Assembly: GCA_900316845.1 (NCBI GenBank)
Contig: ONEG01000002.1
Location: 1 to 64,000, forward strand
Length of the DNA stretch: 64,000 nucleotides
DNA from: an uncultured Bacteroidales bacterium
GTDB taxonomy: Bacteria; Bacteroidota; Bacteroidia; Bacteroidales; Paludibacteraceae
Direction of reading: 5' to 3'
Positions 50,576-61,001 of this stretch are shown one piece after another. The translations under genes and the position numbers were made by a program. Every line of letters begins with the position of its first letter. Within the stretch, counting starts at the first letter, position 1. The notes beneath the pieces were generated by a model. The model saw only the letters and a program-made list of their open reading frames with translations. It was not told the origin of the DNA and did no database searches.

Positions 50576-53344
50576 GTGCGCGTACGTGTATATATATGGA
50601 TTTTGAGCCTCCTACTCTGCTTCACAGCGGCGTGGGCGGAAGACAGTATATACGTTGCGCGGGACACATTAGCAGCGGATAGTATAGCCAAGCCGCAGGA
50701 GGTGAAAAAGAAGAGTGCGCTCTCGGCGCCGGTACACTATCAGTCATCGGACTCGATGGTGATGATGGCGAACGGAACGGCTTATCTGCACGGAAAGGGA
50801 GAACTCAAATACGAGAAGATGGAGCTGACGTCCGATTACATACGCATGAATATCGATTCGAGTCTCATTTATGCGAGGGGCGTTTACGACAGTCTGGAGT
50901 ACGAATGGAAAGGCAAGCCTGTTTTCAAAGACGGCAAAGACAGTTATGAGACGAACGAGATCACCTATAACATCAAGACGCAGAAAGGTTACATCCGCCA
51001 TGTAGTGACGCAGCAAGGCGAGGGGTACATCATCGCCGACAAGACGAAGAAAGTGGATGGCGATGAGATGATGATGGCCGGTGGTCAATACACGACTTGC
51101 GACAACCATGAGCACCCGCATTTCTACCTGAAGATGACCAAAGCGAAAGTCAAACCCGGCAGTTATATTGCGACCGGACCGGCATATATGGTGGTGGGCG
51201 ATGTACCGCTGCCGTTAGCGATCCCGTTCGGCTTCTTCCCATTCACAAACACCTACTCCAGCGGAATCATCATGCCGACTTTCGGCGATGACTACTCGAG
51301 AGGATTGTATCTAAGCAATTTCGGATACTATTTTGCGCTTTCGGATTATGCGGATCTGGAAGTCACGGGAGATATCTACAGCCGCGGTACATGGGCGGTA
51401 CGAGCAAAAAGCAAATACGTGTGGCGGTACCATTTCTCGGGCAATCTGAGTATCAACTACCGCAACGACGTGACGAGTGAGAAAGGCATGCCGGACTACG
51501 CAACGAGGAAAAACTTCAGCGTACAATGGACGCACAGCCAGGACGCGAAAGCAAATCCGTACTGCACTTTCTCGGCGAGTGTGAACTTTGCAACGAGTGG
51601 TTATAACCGCAGTAATGTCAACAGTTACTACAACCCGAACCTGTATTCGGAGAACACGAAGAGCAGTACGATCAACTACACGCAGCGTTTCCCGGACAGT
51701 CCGTGGAATCTGAGCATGAGTGCGAGTCTGACGCAACGTACAAGCGACTCGACAATCTCGTTAACCGCTCCACAGCTGACGGTGAGCATGAGTAGTGTTT
51801 ACCCCTTCAAACTATGGCGGCAAGCGACCCTCAAACGCAAAGGCAAAGTGGGCGGCAAGGAACAATGGTACGAGAAGATCAAGATGAGTTATTCCGGAAA
51901 CGGCAAGATAGCGATCAACAGCATCAAAGAGAAAGACTTCCTGACGTCGAATTTCCTGCGGGACTGGCAAACGGGTCTGAACCACTCTATCCCAATCAAC
52001 GCGAGCTTCACGGTACTCAAATACCTGAATATCACGCCGAACATCAACCTGCGTGACCGAATGTATTTCATGCGCACCGACCGTCATTGGGACGACGAGG
52101 CGCAGAAGATGGCGATGGACACCACCACGGGCTTCTATAACGTTTTTGACTTCGATGTGGGACTGAGTTTCAGCACGAAGATCTACGGATTCTTCACGCC
52201 GCTGAAGAAGTTATTCCCGAACAGCAAAGTGGAGAAATTCCGCCATGTAATGACTCCGACGCTGAGTATCAGCTACCACCCGGATTTCGGCAAGTCGTTC
52301 TGGGGGTATTACGGCAGCTACGATGAGCCGGTTTATTACCGGGACAGTCTGGATACCGAGGGACGGAAAGTACCGACAGGAGAAGTGGTGCATCAGACTT
52401 ATTCACGATTTCAAGGCAGCCCTTACGGCAACGCGTCGCAAGGTATGTCCGCCTCCCTCAATTTCGGGTTAGCGAACAACTTGGAGATGAAGGTGGTAAA
52501 CAGTAAAGACACAACGGGCAAACAACCGTTCAAGGTCATCAGCCTGATTGATAACTTCTCTGTCAACGGCGGTTATAACTTCGCGGCGGATAGTATGAAC
52601 TGGAACCAATTCACGGTGAACCTGCGTCTGAAATTTCCGTACTTGAACAACTACAGCCTGAATGTGAGTACGCATTTGGATCCGTACATGTATGAGTTGA
52701 ATTCACTCGGGACACCGGTACGAACCAACAAGCAATACTGGCACCACGGCCGATTCCCTCATTGGGACGGACTGCGATGGAGTTTCAGTTACTCGATCTC
52801 CAACCAGACGATCAAGAAATGGAAGGACAAGTTAGAAGGCCGTAAAACCAAAGACGAACCGGAGAACGAAACGGATGGCGATCTCGCAGCGGTGGAGAAA
52901 GACGGCGAAGGTATGGACCGCAACGCCAAACGGGAGAAGAAAAACGAGGAAGTCGATGACGGCTACGTGATGACCGATTTCCCGTGGAGCGTGTCGCTCA
53001 GTTACTCGCTCGCTTACGCCCCGGGCAATCAGTTTGACTACGAGAAGATGTACTATAAGATGAAGTTCACACACAGCCTGACCATGAGCGGTAACATCGG
53101 CCTTGGACAAGGATGGAAAGTGAGCGCGAACATGACGTACAACTTCGAATACAAGAAAGTAACGGCCTGCACGTTTAACATCAGCCGCGACCTGCACTGC
53201 TGGAACATGACGGCAAGTATCAACCCGATAGGTCCGTTCAAGAGCTATACGTTCCACATAGGCGTGAACGCGTCGATGCTCGCGGACCTCAAATACGATA
53301 AAAACAGTAATCAATCAACAAATAGTAGAGTATCATGGTGGTAG
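50576..53344 (+). CDS. lptD: LPS-assembly outer membrane protein LptD
   Basis: The GTG at 50576 is chosen: it follows the promoter and gives a good signal peptide (VYIWILSLLLCFTAAWA). About 922 residues. The N-terminal OstA/LptA-like beta domain (GKGELKYEKMELTSDYIRMN, then GGQYTTCDNHEHPHFYLKM) is followed by a large barrel (NTYSSGIIMPTFGDDYSRGL). It fits the Bacteroidota LptD type, which inserts LPS into the outer leaflet. It contains an unusual acidic, Lys-rich linker (EGRKTKDEPENETDGD) before the last strands. Its end overlaps slyD by 10 nt. Confidence 0.88.
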   Translation: MRVRVYIWILSLLLCFTAAWAEDSIYVARDTLAADSIAKPQEVKKKSALSAPVHYQSSDSMVMMANGTAYLHGKGELKYEKMELTSDYIRMNIDSSLIYARGVYDSLEYEWKGKPVFKDGKDSYETNEITYNIKTQKGYIRHVVTQQGEGYIIADKTKKVDGDEMMMAGGQYTTCDNHEHPHFYLKMTKAKVKPGSYIATGPAYMVVGDVPLPLAIPFGFFPFTNTYSSGIIMPTFGDDYSRGLYLSNFGYYFALSDYADLEVTGDIYSRGTWAVRAKSKYVWRYHFSGNLSINYRNDVTSEKGMPDYATRKNFSVQWTHSQDAKANPYCTFSASVNFATSGYNRSNVNSYYNPNLYSENTKSSTINYTQRFPDSPWNLSMSASLTQRTSDSTISLTAPQLTVSMSSVYPFKLWRQATLKRKGKVGGKEQWYEKIKMSYSGNGKIAINSIKEKDFLTSNFLRDWQTGLNHSIPINASFTVLKYLNITPNINLRDRMYFMRTDRHWDDEAQKMAMDTTTGFYNVFDFDVGLSFSTKIYGFFTPLKKLFPNSKVEKFRHVMTPTLSISYHPDFGKSFWGYYGSYDEPVYYRDSLDTEGRKVPTGEVVHQTYSRFQGSPYGNASQGMSASLNFGLANNLEMKVVNSKDTTGKQPFKVISLIDNFSVNGGYNFAADSMNWNQFTVNLRLKFPYLNNYSLNVSTHLDPYMYELNSLGTPVRTNKQYWHHGRFPHWDGLRWSFSYSISNQTIKKWKDKLEGRKTKDEPENETDGDLAAVEKDGEGMDRNAKREKKNEEVDDGYVMTDFPWSVSLSYSLAYAPGNQFDYEKMYYKMKFTHSLTMSGNIGLGQGWKVSANMTYNFEYKKVTACTFNISRDLHCWNMTASINPIGPFKSYTFHIGVNASMLADLKYDKNSNQSTNSRVSWW

Positions 53345-53913
53345 AAAACCTGAAAGTAGTAAAAGCCACGTACGAGCTGTATATAGCCGGCGAAGATGGC
53401 AAAGAAGAATTAATGGAGAAAGCGACTGCGGAGACTCCGTTAGTATGGTGTCACGGCGAAGGAATGATGCTTCCGGCGTTTGAGGCAGCCATGGCAGGCA
53501 AAAAGGCCGGCGAGCATTTTGACTTCGTTCTCAAAGCCGCTGACGCCTATGGCGAGTACCTCGAAGAAGGTGTCATGGAACTGCCGAAGACGATGTTCTT
53601 CAACGGCGACGGTGAGTTTGACGAGGAGCGCGTGTACGTCGGTGCAATCGTGCCGATGAACACGGTCGATGGTCAGATTGTCAAAGCACAAGTCTGCGAG
53701 ATCACAGAGGACAAAGTGACAATCGACCTCAACCACCCGTACGCCGGCGAGGACCTGCACTTCAAGGGAGAGATCTTGGAGATCCGCGACGTGACGGAAG
53801 GCGAACTCAAAGCCATACGTAACCCCAGACACGGCTGTGGAGGCTGCGGTGGAGGTCATTGCGGAGATGGCGGCTGCGAGAGCTGCGACAAAGGCTGCGG
53901 AAATTGCAAATAA
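53335..53913 (+). CDS. slyD: SlyD-type FKBP peptidyl-prolyl isomerase with metal-binding tail
   Basis: 192 residues. FKBP core ([20 protein letters not shown]) with inserted flap domain and [18 protein letters not shown]. The tail, [20 protein letters not shown] and on, is rich in Cys, Gly and His, as in SlyD proteins that bind nickel or other metals. It is a cytoplasmic chaperone and prolyl isomerase. The start lies within the end of lptD, indicating translational coupling. Confidence 0.92.
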   Translation: MVVENLKVVKATYELYIAGEDGKEELMEKATAETPLVWCHGEGMMLPAFEAAMAGKKAGEHFDFVLKAADAYGEYLEEGVMELPKTMFFNGDGEFDEERVYVGAIVPMNTVDGQIVKAQVCEITEDKVTIDLNHPYAGEDLHFKGEILEIRDVTEGELKAIRNPRHGCGGCGGGHCGDGGCESCDKGCGNCK

Positions 53914-53933
53914 CAACAAAATACTATAAAACT

Positions 53934-55250
53934 ATGGCAAATATTGTAGCGATAGTGGGTCGTCCCAATGTCGGGAAATCGACTCTTTTTAACAGGCTCA
54001 CGGGAACCCGTAGAGCGATTGTGATGAACACCGCAGGAACAACACGTGACCGGCAGTACGGCAAAGCCGAATGGTGTGGACGCGAGTTCTCGGTCATCGA
54101 CACAGGAGGTTGGGTCGTTAATAGCGATGACACCTTTGAGTCGGAGATCAACCGTCAGGTGGATCTGGCAATCCGCGAAGCGGACGTAGTGATGCTCGTT
54201 GTGGACGTGAACGAAGGTGTGACGCAATTCGACATGGAAGTGGCACACCTGCTGCGACAGGCGAAGAAACCGACCGTGCTGTGCGTCAACAAAGTAGATT
54301 CCTTCGAGAACCAATACGGGGCTGCGGAGTTCTATAAACTCGGTCTCGGCGAGCCGTTTATTTTGAGCGCTGAGAACGGTTTAGGAACCGGTGATCTGCT
54401 GGACGAGGTGGTCAGCCGTTTCCGCAAAGAAGACGACTCGGACGAGCAGTTGGAGGAGTTACCGCGCTTTGCGATTGTCGGAAGGCCGAATGCCGGCAAG
54501 TCCAGTATTCTCAACGCCTTCATCGGTGAGGAGCGTACCATCGTGACCGACATTCCCGGTACGACACGCGACTCGATCTATACGCGGTACAATAAGTTCG
54601 GCAAGGATTTTTATCTTGTGGACACAGCGGGTATCCGTAAGAAAGCGAAAGTGACGGAAGATCAGGAGTACTACTCGGTCGTTCGTTCCATCCGTGCGAT
54701 AGAAAACAGCGACGTGTGTATCCTGATGATTGACGCGACGCGCGGCATCGAAGCGCAGGATTTGAATATCTACTCGCTGATTCAGAAAAACAAGAAGGGT
54801 CTGGTAGTGTGCATCAACAAGTGGGATTTGGTAGAAAGCAAGACGAATCAGGATATCAAAGCCTACGAAAGTGCCATTCGCGAACGAATTGCGCCGTTTA
54901 CAGACTTCCCGATCATCTTCACGAGTGCCGTAACCAAACAGCGAATCTTCAAGGTGGTAGAGACAGCGCTGCACGTGTACGAGAACAAAAACAAGAAGAT
55001 ACCGACCGCGCAGCTGAACGAGAAATTCCTGCCGCTCATCGAGAACTATCCGCCGCCCGCATGGAAAGGCAAGTATATTAAAATCAAGTATTGTACCCAA
55101 CTGCCGAACACGCAGATTCCGACCTTTGTGTTCTTCGCCAACCTGCCGCAGTACGTCAAAGAGCCGTACAGACGGTTCTTGGAGAACAAACTGCGCGAGT
55201 GGTGGGACTTCGAAGGCACGCCGGTACAACTATTTATACGGGCGAAATAA
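53934..55250 (+). CDS. der: Ribosome-assembly GTPase Der (EngA)
   Basis: The ATG at 53934 gives 438 residues. Two tandem GTPase domains: [16 protein letters not shown] with DTGGW and NKVDSF, then [20 protein letters not shown] with [10 protein letters not shown] and NKWDLVE. A C-terminal KH-like domain follows ([20 protein letters not shown]). It acts in 50S subunit maturation. It starts 20 nt after slyD and is probably in the same transcript. Confidence 0.96.
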   Translation: MANIVAIVGRPNVGKSTLFNRLTGTRRAIVMNTAGTTRDRQYGKAEWCGREFSVIDTGGWVVNSDDTFESEINRQVDLAIREADVVMLVVDVNEGVTQFDMEVAHLLRQAKKPTVLCVNKVDSFENQYGAAEFYKLGLGEPFILSAENGLGTGDLLDEVVSRFRKEDDSDEQLEELPRFAIVGRPNAGKSSILNAFIGEERTIVTDIPGTTRDSIYTRYNKFGKDFYLVDTAGIRKKAKVTEDQEYYSVVRSIRAIENSDVCILMIDATRGIEAQDLNIYSLIQKNKKGLVVCINKWDLVESKTNQDIKAYESAIRERIAPFTDFPIIFTSAVTKQRIFKVVETALHVYENKNKKIPTAQLNEKFLPLIENYPPPAWKGKYIKIKYCTQLPNTQIPTFVFFANLPQYVKEPYRRFLENKLREWWDFEGTPVQLFIRAK

Positions 55251-55291
55251 CGGCGATTTTTAAGAAAAAGTTACACTTTTTACTTAATTGC

Positions 55292-55322
55292 TTGCGTATG
55301 TCAAAAAAAAGTTGTAACTTTG
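55292..55322 (+). promoter_or_regulatory. Promoter of the FAH-porU cluster
   Basis: TTGCGTAT (from 55292) and TAACTTTG (55315-55322), spacing 23 nt. Confidence 0.8.
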
Positions 55323-55338
55323 TGCGCTTTTTTCGGAG

Positions 55339-55869
55339 ATGAAAATAATAGGTTTCATATATCACGACTCAGGGGTGCAAATGGTGCTCAAAGGCGACAG
55401 TTGTCTGCTGAACGGCCGCAAGCCGATGTTCCTACCCGATGGGACGAGCGAGTTAGGCGTGACGGAGTGCGTGATCCTCAGAGTGAGCCGCTTGGGAAAA
55501 GAGATAGCACCTAAGTTCGCAAGCCGTTACTACGACGCCGTAGCTCCCGGAGCAGATTTCATTGCGATGGATCTGGCGCGTAAGGCGCAGAAGGAAGGCA
55601 AGCCCTGGACGGAAGCGATCGCGTTTGACTACTCGCTGGCAATAGGAGAATGGATTAACCATGATGAAATGAGCGCAGCAGAGCTGCTCAATGATGAATT
55701 GGTTATTTCGCCCGAAGAGGCGATTGCAAGAGCCAGCAAGGTGATGACCATCCGGCAAGGGGACTTGATTTATATCCAACGGGCTGTTGCTCCAAGGAAG
55801 GTGGAGAAAGAAGAAATCATCCGCATAGAGATCAACGGAGAAGAGAAATTGTATTGCAAGATCAAATGA
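55339..55869 (+). CDS. Fumarylacetoacetate hydrolase-like protein
   Basis: 176 residues: MKIIGFIYHDSGVQMVLKGD, AVAPGADFIAMDLARKAQKE, and MTIRQGDLIYIQRAV. It resembles the C-terminal domain of FAH-family proteins but is short and lacks the clear metal-binding E-x-E pair, so catalysis is uncertain. Such a gene is often found before porU in Bacteroidales. Its stop overlaps the porU start (ATGA), indicating coupled translation. Confidence 0.7.
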   Translation: MKIIGFIYHDSGVQMVLKGDSCLLNGRKPMFLPDGTSELGVTECVILRVSRLGKEIAPKFASRYYDAVAPGADFIAMDLARKAQKEGKPWTEAIAFDYSLAIGEWINHDEMSAAELLNDELVISPEEAIARASKVMTIRQGDLIYIQRAVAPRKVEKEEIIRIEINGEEKLYCKIK

Positions 55870-58800
55870 AGAAAATTGTTTCCATAGTACTGCTATTATC
55901 GTTATGGCTGTCTGCCGTAGCGGGTATTCATACATACCGGAGTCACTCGGTGCTGGCGGACGGCAGCTGGGTGAAGATCCGTGTGAGCGAGAGCGGCGTA
56001 TGTAAGATGACGTTCAGCGAGCTGGAGGCCGCGGGTATCAGCCATCCTGCACAGGTTCGTGTGTACGGTTACGGCGGCGCGATGAAGACACAGGATTTCA
56101 GCAAGCCCAATATCGACGACCTGCCGCAAGTACCGGTGTTTGTCGGAAACGACTATGTGCTGTTTTATGTTCAGGGACCGATCAGCTGGGTTTACGACAA
56201 CTCTAACGGACGGTTTGTACACACGCGCAACACCTATTCTAACTACGGCTACTATTTTCTGACAGAGAACGTCGGTACGCCTCTGGCGCCTGTAGCAGGC
56301 GAGCCGATAAGCGGCACTGCTACTGACGTAACGAGCTATCCGATGTTGCAGGTACACGACAAAGACAGTATCAACCTGATTGACCGAAGCGGCGTGTCCG
56401 GCGGCGGTCGTACGTTCTACGGCGAGACGTTTGTGAACGGCACAAAACGCAGCTTTACTTTCACGACCCCGAATGCCTTGACGTCTGAGCAGAGTACGGC
56501 CGTTGTGGATGTAGCAGGGTACGCTTCGATTGCAACGCAGTTCACAGCGACACTCAACTCGTCCTCCAAATCGGTAAATATTCCCAAATACAAAGATAAC
56601 TACGACTGCGGTCAGCCCGGTACGATCACCGTCTTGGCGGCATCAGACGCGCAGAGCCAGCAGGTGCAAGTGCGTTACCAAAGCAGCCTCAACAGCGCCA
56701 TAGGATGGCTCAACTATATTGAGTTAAGCACCCCGCGCGAGATGATTATGAACGGCTCGTACATGACGGTAAGAACGCTCACAAACAAGAACAGCTCGGT
56801 GCCCGTGCGGTTCCATCTGACAAACGCGGATGCGGGTATTCAGATCTGGGACATCACCGACAAAGCTGCTATCCAACGCATGCCGACGACCCTCTCGGGC
56901 AACGAGATGACCTGGGTCGGCACTCAGGCAGACGGCATCCATGAGTACGTAGCGGTCAACACGAACGGAAACAGTTTTGTGACGGCTGACGTAGTAGGAA
57001 CAATCGATAATCAGGACTTGCATCAACTGAGCGATATTGACTACGTCATCATCTGCCCGAGCGAGTATGTAGCTCATGCGACGCGTCTGGCGCAAGCGCA
57101 CCAACACAAAGAAGGAATCACCTGGGCGGTAGTGACCGACCAACAGGTGTATAACGAGTTCTCTTCAGGCACCCCGGACGCTACGGCGTACAGGTGGCTG
57201 ATGAAGATGCTCTACGACCGTGCGAACAACGGCACCGGTCAGAAACCAAGATGGTTGTTGCTGCTCGGTCATGGTTCGTTTGACAACCGGAAGATCCTTG
57301 CCACCTCAGGTTCCGCATTGTTGCTGACGTACCAGGCGGAGAACTCCACGAACGAGGTTAACGCTTATGCGACGGATGACTACTTCGGTTTTCTGGACGA
57401 TAACGAGGGTACACGTGATGCCAGCGGAAAGATGGATATAGGCGTAGGACGTCTGCCGGTAACGAGCGTAGAAGAAGCACAAGGGACGATCGACAAACTC
57501 ATCGCGTATATTAACAACGAGCAGACCGGCAAATGGAAGAACCAGATTGCGTATCTGGCGGACGACGGCGAGCACGGTACGCATACGGAGACCGCCGAGG
57601 CAAGTGCCGAGTTGACGCGTATGGGCAATCCGGATTTCATTATACATAAGGTTTATCTGGATGCTTATCCCCAGGAGATGAACGCGAGCGGCGAGAGTTA
57701 TCCCTTAGCCAAGAACAAGATCCAGAACCTCCTGCGTAACGGCGTGCTCTATTTCAACTACTCGGGTCATGGCGGTTATAACGCCATCACCAACGAGTCC
57801 ATTCTTAACATGCGGGACATCGAGTTGATGAGCAATAAGAATCAGGCTTTCTGGCTCTTTGCGACGTGTAGCTTCGCTCAGTTCGACGGAGGCAAACGCT
57901 GTGCAGCGGAGACAGCCATGCTGAACTCCCGCGGCGGAGCTATAGCTGTACTGGCTGCAACGCGTACGGTTTATGCAACAGGTAACACCAAACTCAGTCG
58001 TTCCGTGACGGCAGAACTCTTCAAACATACGAACACCTTCCATTACGAGGCTACTATAGGCGAAGCGGTCGCCAAGGGTAAGAACGCGCTGGGCTACGAC
58101 GAGAACAAGATGGCGTACGTCTTGTTCGGAGATCCCGCCATGCGGCTCAATTACCCGACGAACTACTACGTAGAGACCGTGACCGATATAGACACGCTTC
58201 ATGCCCTGAGCGTGCAACAGGTACAAGGGCGCATCGTGGATGAGGACAACCAGACGGTAACGGATTTCAACGGCAAAGTGGATATCACGATCTACGACAA
58301 GATGCAGGTCATCACTACGCGTGACAACGATGCCAAAGAGAACGAAGAGGCGAAAGAGTTGCAATACAACGACTACCCCGGTATGCTCTTCACGGGTTCG
58401 GCAGCGGTAGAAGAGGGCGAGTTCAACTACTCGTTCATGGTGCCGAAGGATATACGTTATAACTACGGCAACGGGCGCATCGTCTATTATGCAGTGAGCG
58501 ACGATGAAGAGGACAAAGTGGAAGCTGTGGGTCATTACGAGGAGTTCGTCATCGGCGGAACGGGAGAAATATTGAGTGCCGACACCATAGGTCCCGAGAT
58601 GGAAATATACCTCAACAACAAAGCCTTCCAAGACGGCGGTAAGACCTACTCTACTCCGCGGTTCTTTGCGGATCTGTACGACCAGAACGGCATCAACACC
58701 GCAGGCGCAGGTATCGGACATGACTTGATGATGATTGTAGATAACGATCCAAAGCAGATTTACGTCCTTAACGAGTATTTCACGTCGGCGAACGACAGTT

Positions 58801-59222
58801 ATACCTCCGGTCAGGTCAGTTACCTTATGGGTGAACTGCCGGACGGTCCTCATAGTCTGACCTTCCGCGCATGGGATTTGCTGAACAACAGCACGACGAA
58901 GAGCCTGAACTTCATTGTTGAGGCAGGGCTCGATCCGTCCATCTATTCGGTTATCAGCTACCCGAACCCCGTACGGCAGAGCGGCGTACTGAACCTCATG
59001 GTTAACTACGACCAGCCGGATGAGTTACTGAGCACAGAGATTTACCTCTATAACATAAACGGGCAGATGATATACAGCCATAAGCAGGAGAACCCCGACC
59101 AGGTTGCGATTAACCTCTCGGAGTTGGGTCTCCACCCGGGCGTATTCATGTACACCGTAAAGATCAAATCCGCGAGCAGCAAATACAGCACTACCTCGGG
59201 TAAGATTATTGTAACGAAATAA
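55866..59222 (+). CDS. porU: Type IX secretion system sortase PorU (C25 peptidase)
   Basis: 1118 residues. Signal peptide (KIVSIVLLLSLWLSAVAG). The gingipain-like C25 core has LLLLGHGSFDNRK, the catalytic His in YFNYSGHGGYNAIT and the catalytic Cys in WLFATCSFAQFDGGKR. The C-terminal Ig-like and sorting-type domains are ISYPNPVRQSGVLNLMV and TTSGKIIVTK. PorU removes C-terminal signals of T9SS cargo and attaches them to anionic lipopolysaccharide at the outer membrane with PorV. The ATG at 55866 overlaps the previous stop. Confidence 0.94.
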   Translation: MKKIVSIVLLLSLWLSAVAGIHTYRSHSVLADGSWVKIRVSESGVCKMTFSELEAAGISHPAQVRVYGYGGAMKTQDFSKPNIDDLPQVPVFVGNDYVLFYVQGPISWVYDNSNGRFVHTRNTYSNYGYYFLTENVGTPLAPVAGEPISGTATDVTSYPMLQVHDKDSINLIDRSGVSGGGRTFYGETFVNGTKRSFTFTTPNALTSEQSTAVVDVAGYASIATQFTATLNSSSKSVNIPKYKDNYDCGQPGTITVLAASDAQSQQVQVRYQSSLNSAIGWLNYIELSTPREMIMNGSYMTVRTLTNKNSSVPVRFHLTNADAGIQIWDITDKAAIQRMPTTLSGNEMTWVGTQADGIHEYVAVNTNGNSFVTADVVGTIDNQDLHQLSDIDYVIICPSEYVAHATRLAQAHQHKEGITWAVVTDQQVYNEFSSGTPDATAYRWLMKMLYDRANNGTGQKPRWLLLLGHGSFDNRKILATSGSALLLTYQAENSTNEVNAYATDDYFGFLDDNEGTRDASGKMDIGVGRLPVTSVEEAQGTIDKLIAYINNEQTGKWKNQIAYLADDGEHGTHTETAEASAELTRMGNPDFIIHKVYLDAYPQEMNASGESYPLAKNKIQNLLRNGVLYFNYSGHGGYNAITNESILNMRDIELMSNKNQAFWLFATCSFAQFDGGKRCAAETAMLNSRGGAIAVLAATRTVYATGNTKLSRSVTAELFKHTNTFHYEATIGEAVAKGKNALGYDENKMAYVLFGDPAMRLNYPTNYYVETVTDIDTLHALSVQQVQGRIVDEDNQTVTDFNGKVDITIYDKMQVITTRDNDAKENEEAKELQYNDYPGMLFTGSAAVEEGEFNYSFMVPKDIRYNYGNGRIVYYAVSDDEEDKVEAVGHYEEFVIGGTGEILSADTIGPEMEIYLNNKAFQDGGKTYSTPRFFADLYDQNGINTAGAGIGHDLMMIVDNDPKQIYVLNEYFTSANDSYTSGQVSYLMGELPDGPHSLTFRAWDLLNNSTTKSLNFIVEAGLDPSIYSVISYPNPVRQSGVLNLMVNYDQPDELLSTEIYLYNINGQMIYSHKQENPDQVAINLSELGLHPGVFMYTVKIKSASSKYSTTSGKIIVTK

Positions 59223-59283
59223 AAATAATGTATAACCAATATTAGTCTGTACAATGCCTATGAAGCATATCGCTTGAAGATTA

Positions 59284-59323
59284 CCAAATATCGAAATATC
59301 GAAATATCGAAATATCGAAAAAC
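59284..59323. repeat. 8-nt tandem array before porV (unit CGAAATAT)
   Basis: Five units (CCAAATAT, CGAAATAT three times, CGAAAAAC) between porU and porV. It has the same unit as the mutY array 15 kb away. Confidence 0.9.
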
Positions 59324-59345
59324 AAAAAAATCAAAACATAACACA

Positions 59346-60527
59346 ATGAAAAAAATCAGTATTTCTATGGTGGCTCTGCTCTTTGCAGCTACGATGAGCG
59401 CGCAAACAGAACCGACTCCTAATCCTGTTATCACGGCTATGCCTTCCCTGTCCATCGCTCCGGATGCCCGTGCAGCCGGCCTGGGCGATGTAGGTGTAGC
59501 TACAGAGGCGGATTTTAACTCGCAGTATTGGAACCCCGCCAAGTACGCTTACATGTATTCCAAGGGCGGTATTACCGCTAACTACACGCCGTGGTTGCGT
59601 AAGTTGGTAGGCGACATCGACCTGGCTTATCTCGCCGGTTTCTATAACTTCGGTGATCTGGGCGGCGGTATCGGTGCCAGCTTCACGTATTTCTCGATGG
59701 GTGACGTAGCGTTAACGACGATGGACGGAACCAAACTGCAGGACGTACGTCCGAACGAGTGGGCTCTTGACCTCAGCTATTTCCGCAAGTTGCACGAGTA
59801 TGTATCTATGTCGGTAGCCGTTCGCTTCTTGTATTCGGATCTGAACAACGGTGTGAACAGTTCGACCTCTACCGCAGGTGAGATGCACGCGGCTTGGTCT
59901 ATGGCTGCAGACATCGGTCTGTACTACAAACAGCCGATTGAGTTGCCGATGGGTACCTCCCATTTCTCGCTCGGTTTCACCCTCAAGAACTTAGGTGGTA
60001 AGATGACCTACGCAGAGGACGGATCGAGTAACTTCATCCCGACGAGCATGAATCTCGGTGTAGGTTATGAGTTGCCGCTGAACAAGTACAACTTCCTGAC
60101 CTTCAACCTCGAGACAAACAAGATGCTCGTTCCAACCCGCTACTCGAAGTTCGCAGACCAGCCGGACGGCAAGTATAGCCAGGACGCTTACTCTGCTATC
60201 AACCCCGCTAAGGGATGGTTCCAGTCCTTTGCAGACGCTCCGGGCGGTGCGAAAGAGGAGTTCGAAGAGGTTCGTTGGGGCGCAGGTATCGAGTATAGCT
60301 ACAACAAGCAGTTCTTCGCTCGTGTTGGTTACAGCTATGAGAACTACTACAAAGGTAACCGTAATGTCATCACTTTCGGTGCCGGTTTCCACCTCTCTAT
60401 TGTAACGCTCGATGTCTCTTACTGCGTTGGTCTGGCAGCATCCAACCCGCTGGATCAGACCATGCGCTTCACGCTGGGCTTTGACCTCTATGGTATCAAG
60501 GACCTCGTAGATAACAAAAAGAAATAA
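59346..60527 (+). CDS. porV: Type IX secretion outer membrane protein PorV (LptO)
   Basis: The ATG at 59346 gives 393 residues with a signal peptide (ISISMVALLFAATMSA). A FadL-like barrel: PSLSIAPDARAAGLGDVGVA, NSQYWNPAKYAYMYSKGGIT and YENYYKGNRNVITFGAGFH are typical of PorV. It shuttles T9SS cargo from the translocon to PorU. It follows porU directly, the same order known in Porphyromonas. The upstream octamer array lies in the short spacer. Confidence 0.94.
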   Translation: MKKISISMVALLFAATMSAQTEPTPNPVITAMPSLSIAPDARAAGLGDVGVATEADFNSQYWNPAKYAYMYSKGGITANYTPWLRKLVGDIDLAYLAGFYNFGDLGGGIGASFTYFSMGDVALTTMDGTKLQDVRPNEWALDLSYFRKLHEYVSMSVAVRFLYSDLNNGVNSSTSTAGEMHAAWSMAADIGLYYKQPIELPMGTSHFSLGFTLKNLGGKMTYAEDGSSNFIPTSMNLGVGYELPLNKYNFLTFNLETNKMLVPTRYSKFADQPDGKYSQDAYSAINPAKGWFQSFADAPGGAKEEFEEVRWGAGIEYSYNKQFFARVGYSYENYYKGNRNVITFGAGFHLSIVTLDVSYCVGLAASNPLDQTMRFTLGFDLYGIKDLVDNKKK

Positions 60528-60530
60528 TCC

Positions 60531-61001
60531 ATGCGTATTGGCTTTGGATATGATGTGCATCAATTCGCCCCTGACCGCAAATTGTGGTTAGGGGGAATTG
60601 AGGTGCCGTGTGAGCGGGGATTGTTGGGTCATTCGGACGCTGACGTAGCGATCCATGCGTTGTGTGACGCGCTCCTTGGTGCCGCCGCCATGCGCGACAT
60701 CGGCTATCATTTTCCCGACACCAAAGGCAATGAGTACGAAGGTATCGACTCAAAGATTCTTCTTCGTCGCGTCATGGAGATGATCCGCAAGGAGGGGTAT
60801 GAGTTAGGTAACTGCGACCTCACTATCTGCGCACAAGCGCCGAAACTCAATCCGCATATTCCGGCGATGGTAGATTGTCTGGCGGAAGTTATGGGCGTCG
60901 AGCCGAACCAAATAAACATCAAAGCCACGACCACGGAGCATTTAGGTTTCGTCGGTCGTGAAGAAGGAATTGCTGCCTACGCGGTAGCATTGATTCAATG
61001 A
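60531..61001 (+). CDS. ispF: 2-C-methyl-D-erythritol 2,4-cyclodiphosphate synthase
   Basis: 156 residues. GYDVHQFAPDRKLWLGGIEV carries the Asp and His metal ligands. LGHSDADVAIHALCDALLGA, DIGYHFPDTKG and the C-terminal ATTTEHLGFVGREEGIAAYA are full IspF signatures. It makes the cyclic diphosphate of the MEP isoprenoid pathway. It starts 3 nt after porV and overlaps the next gene by 4 nt. Confidence 0.97.
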   Translation: MRIGFGYDVHQFAPDRKLWLGGIEVPCERGLLGHSDADVAIHALCDALLGAAAMRDIGYHFPDTKGNEYEGIDSKILLRRVMEMIRKEGYELGNCDLTICAQAPKLNPHIPAMVDCLAEVMGVEPNQINIKATTTEHLGFVGREEGIAAYAVALIQ

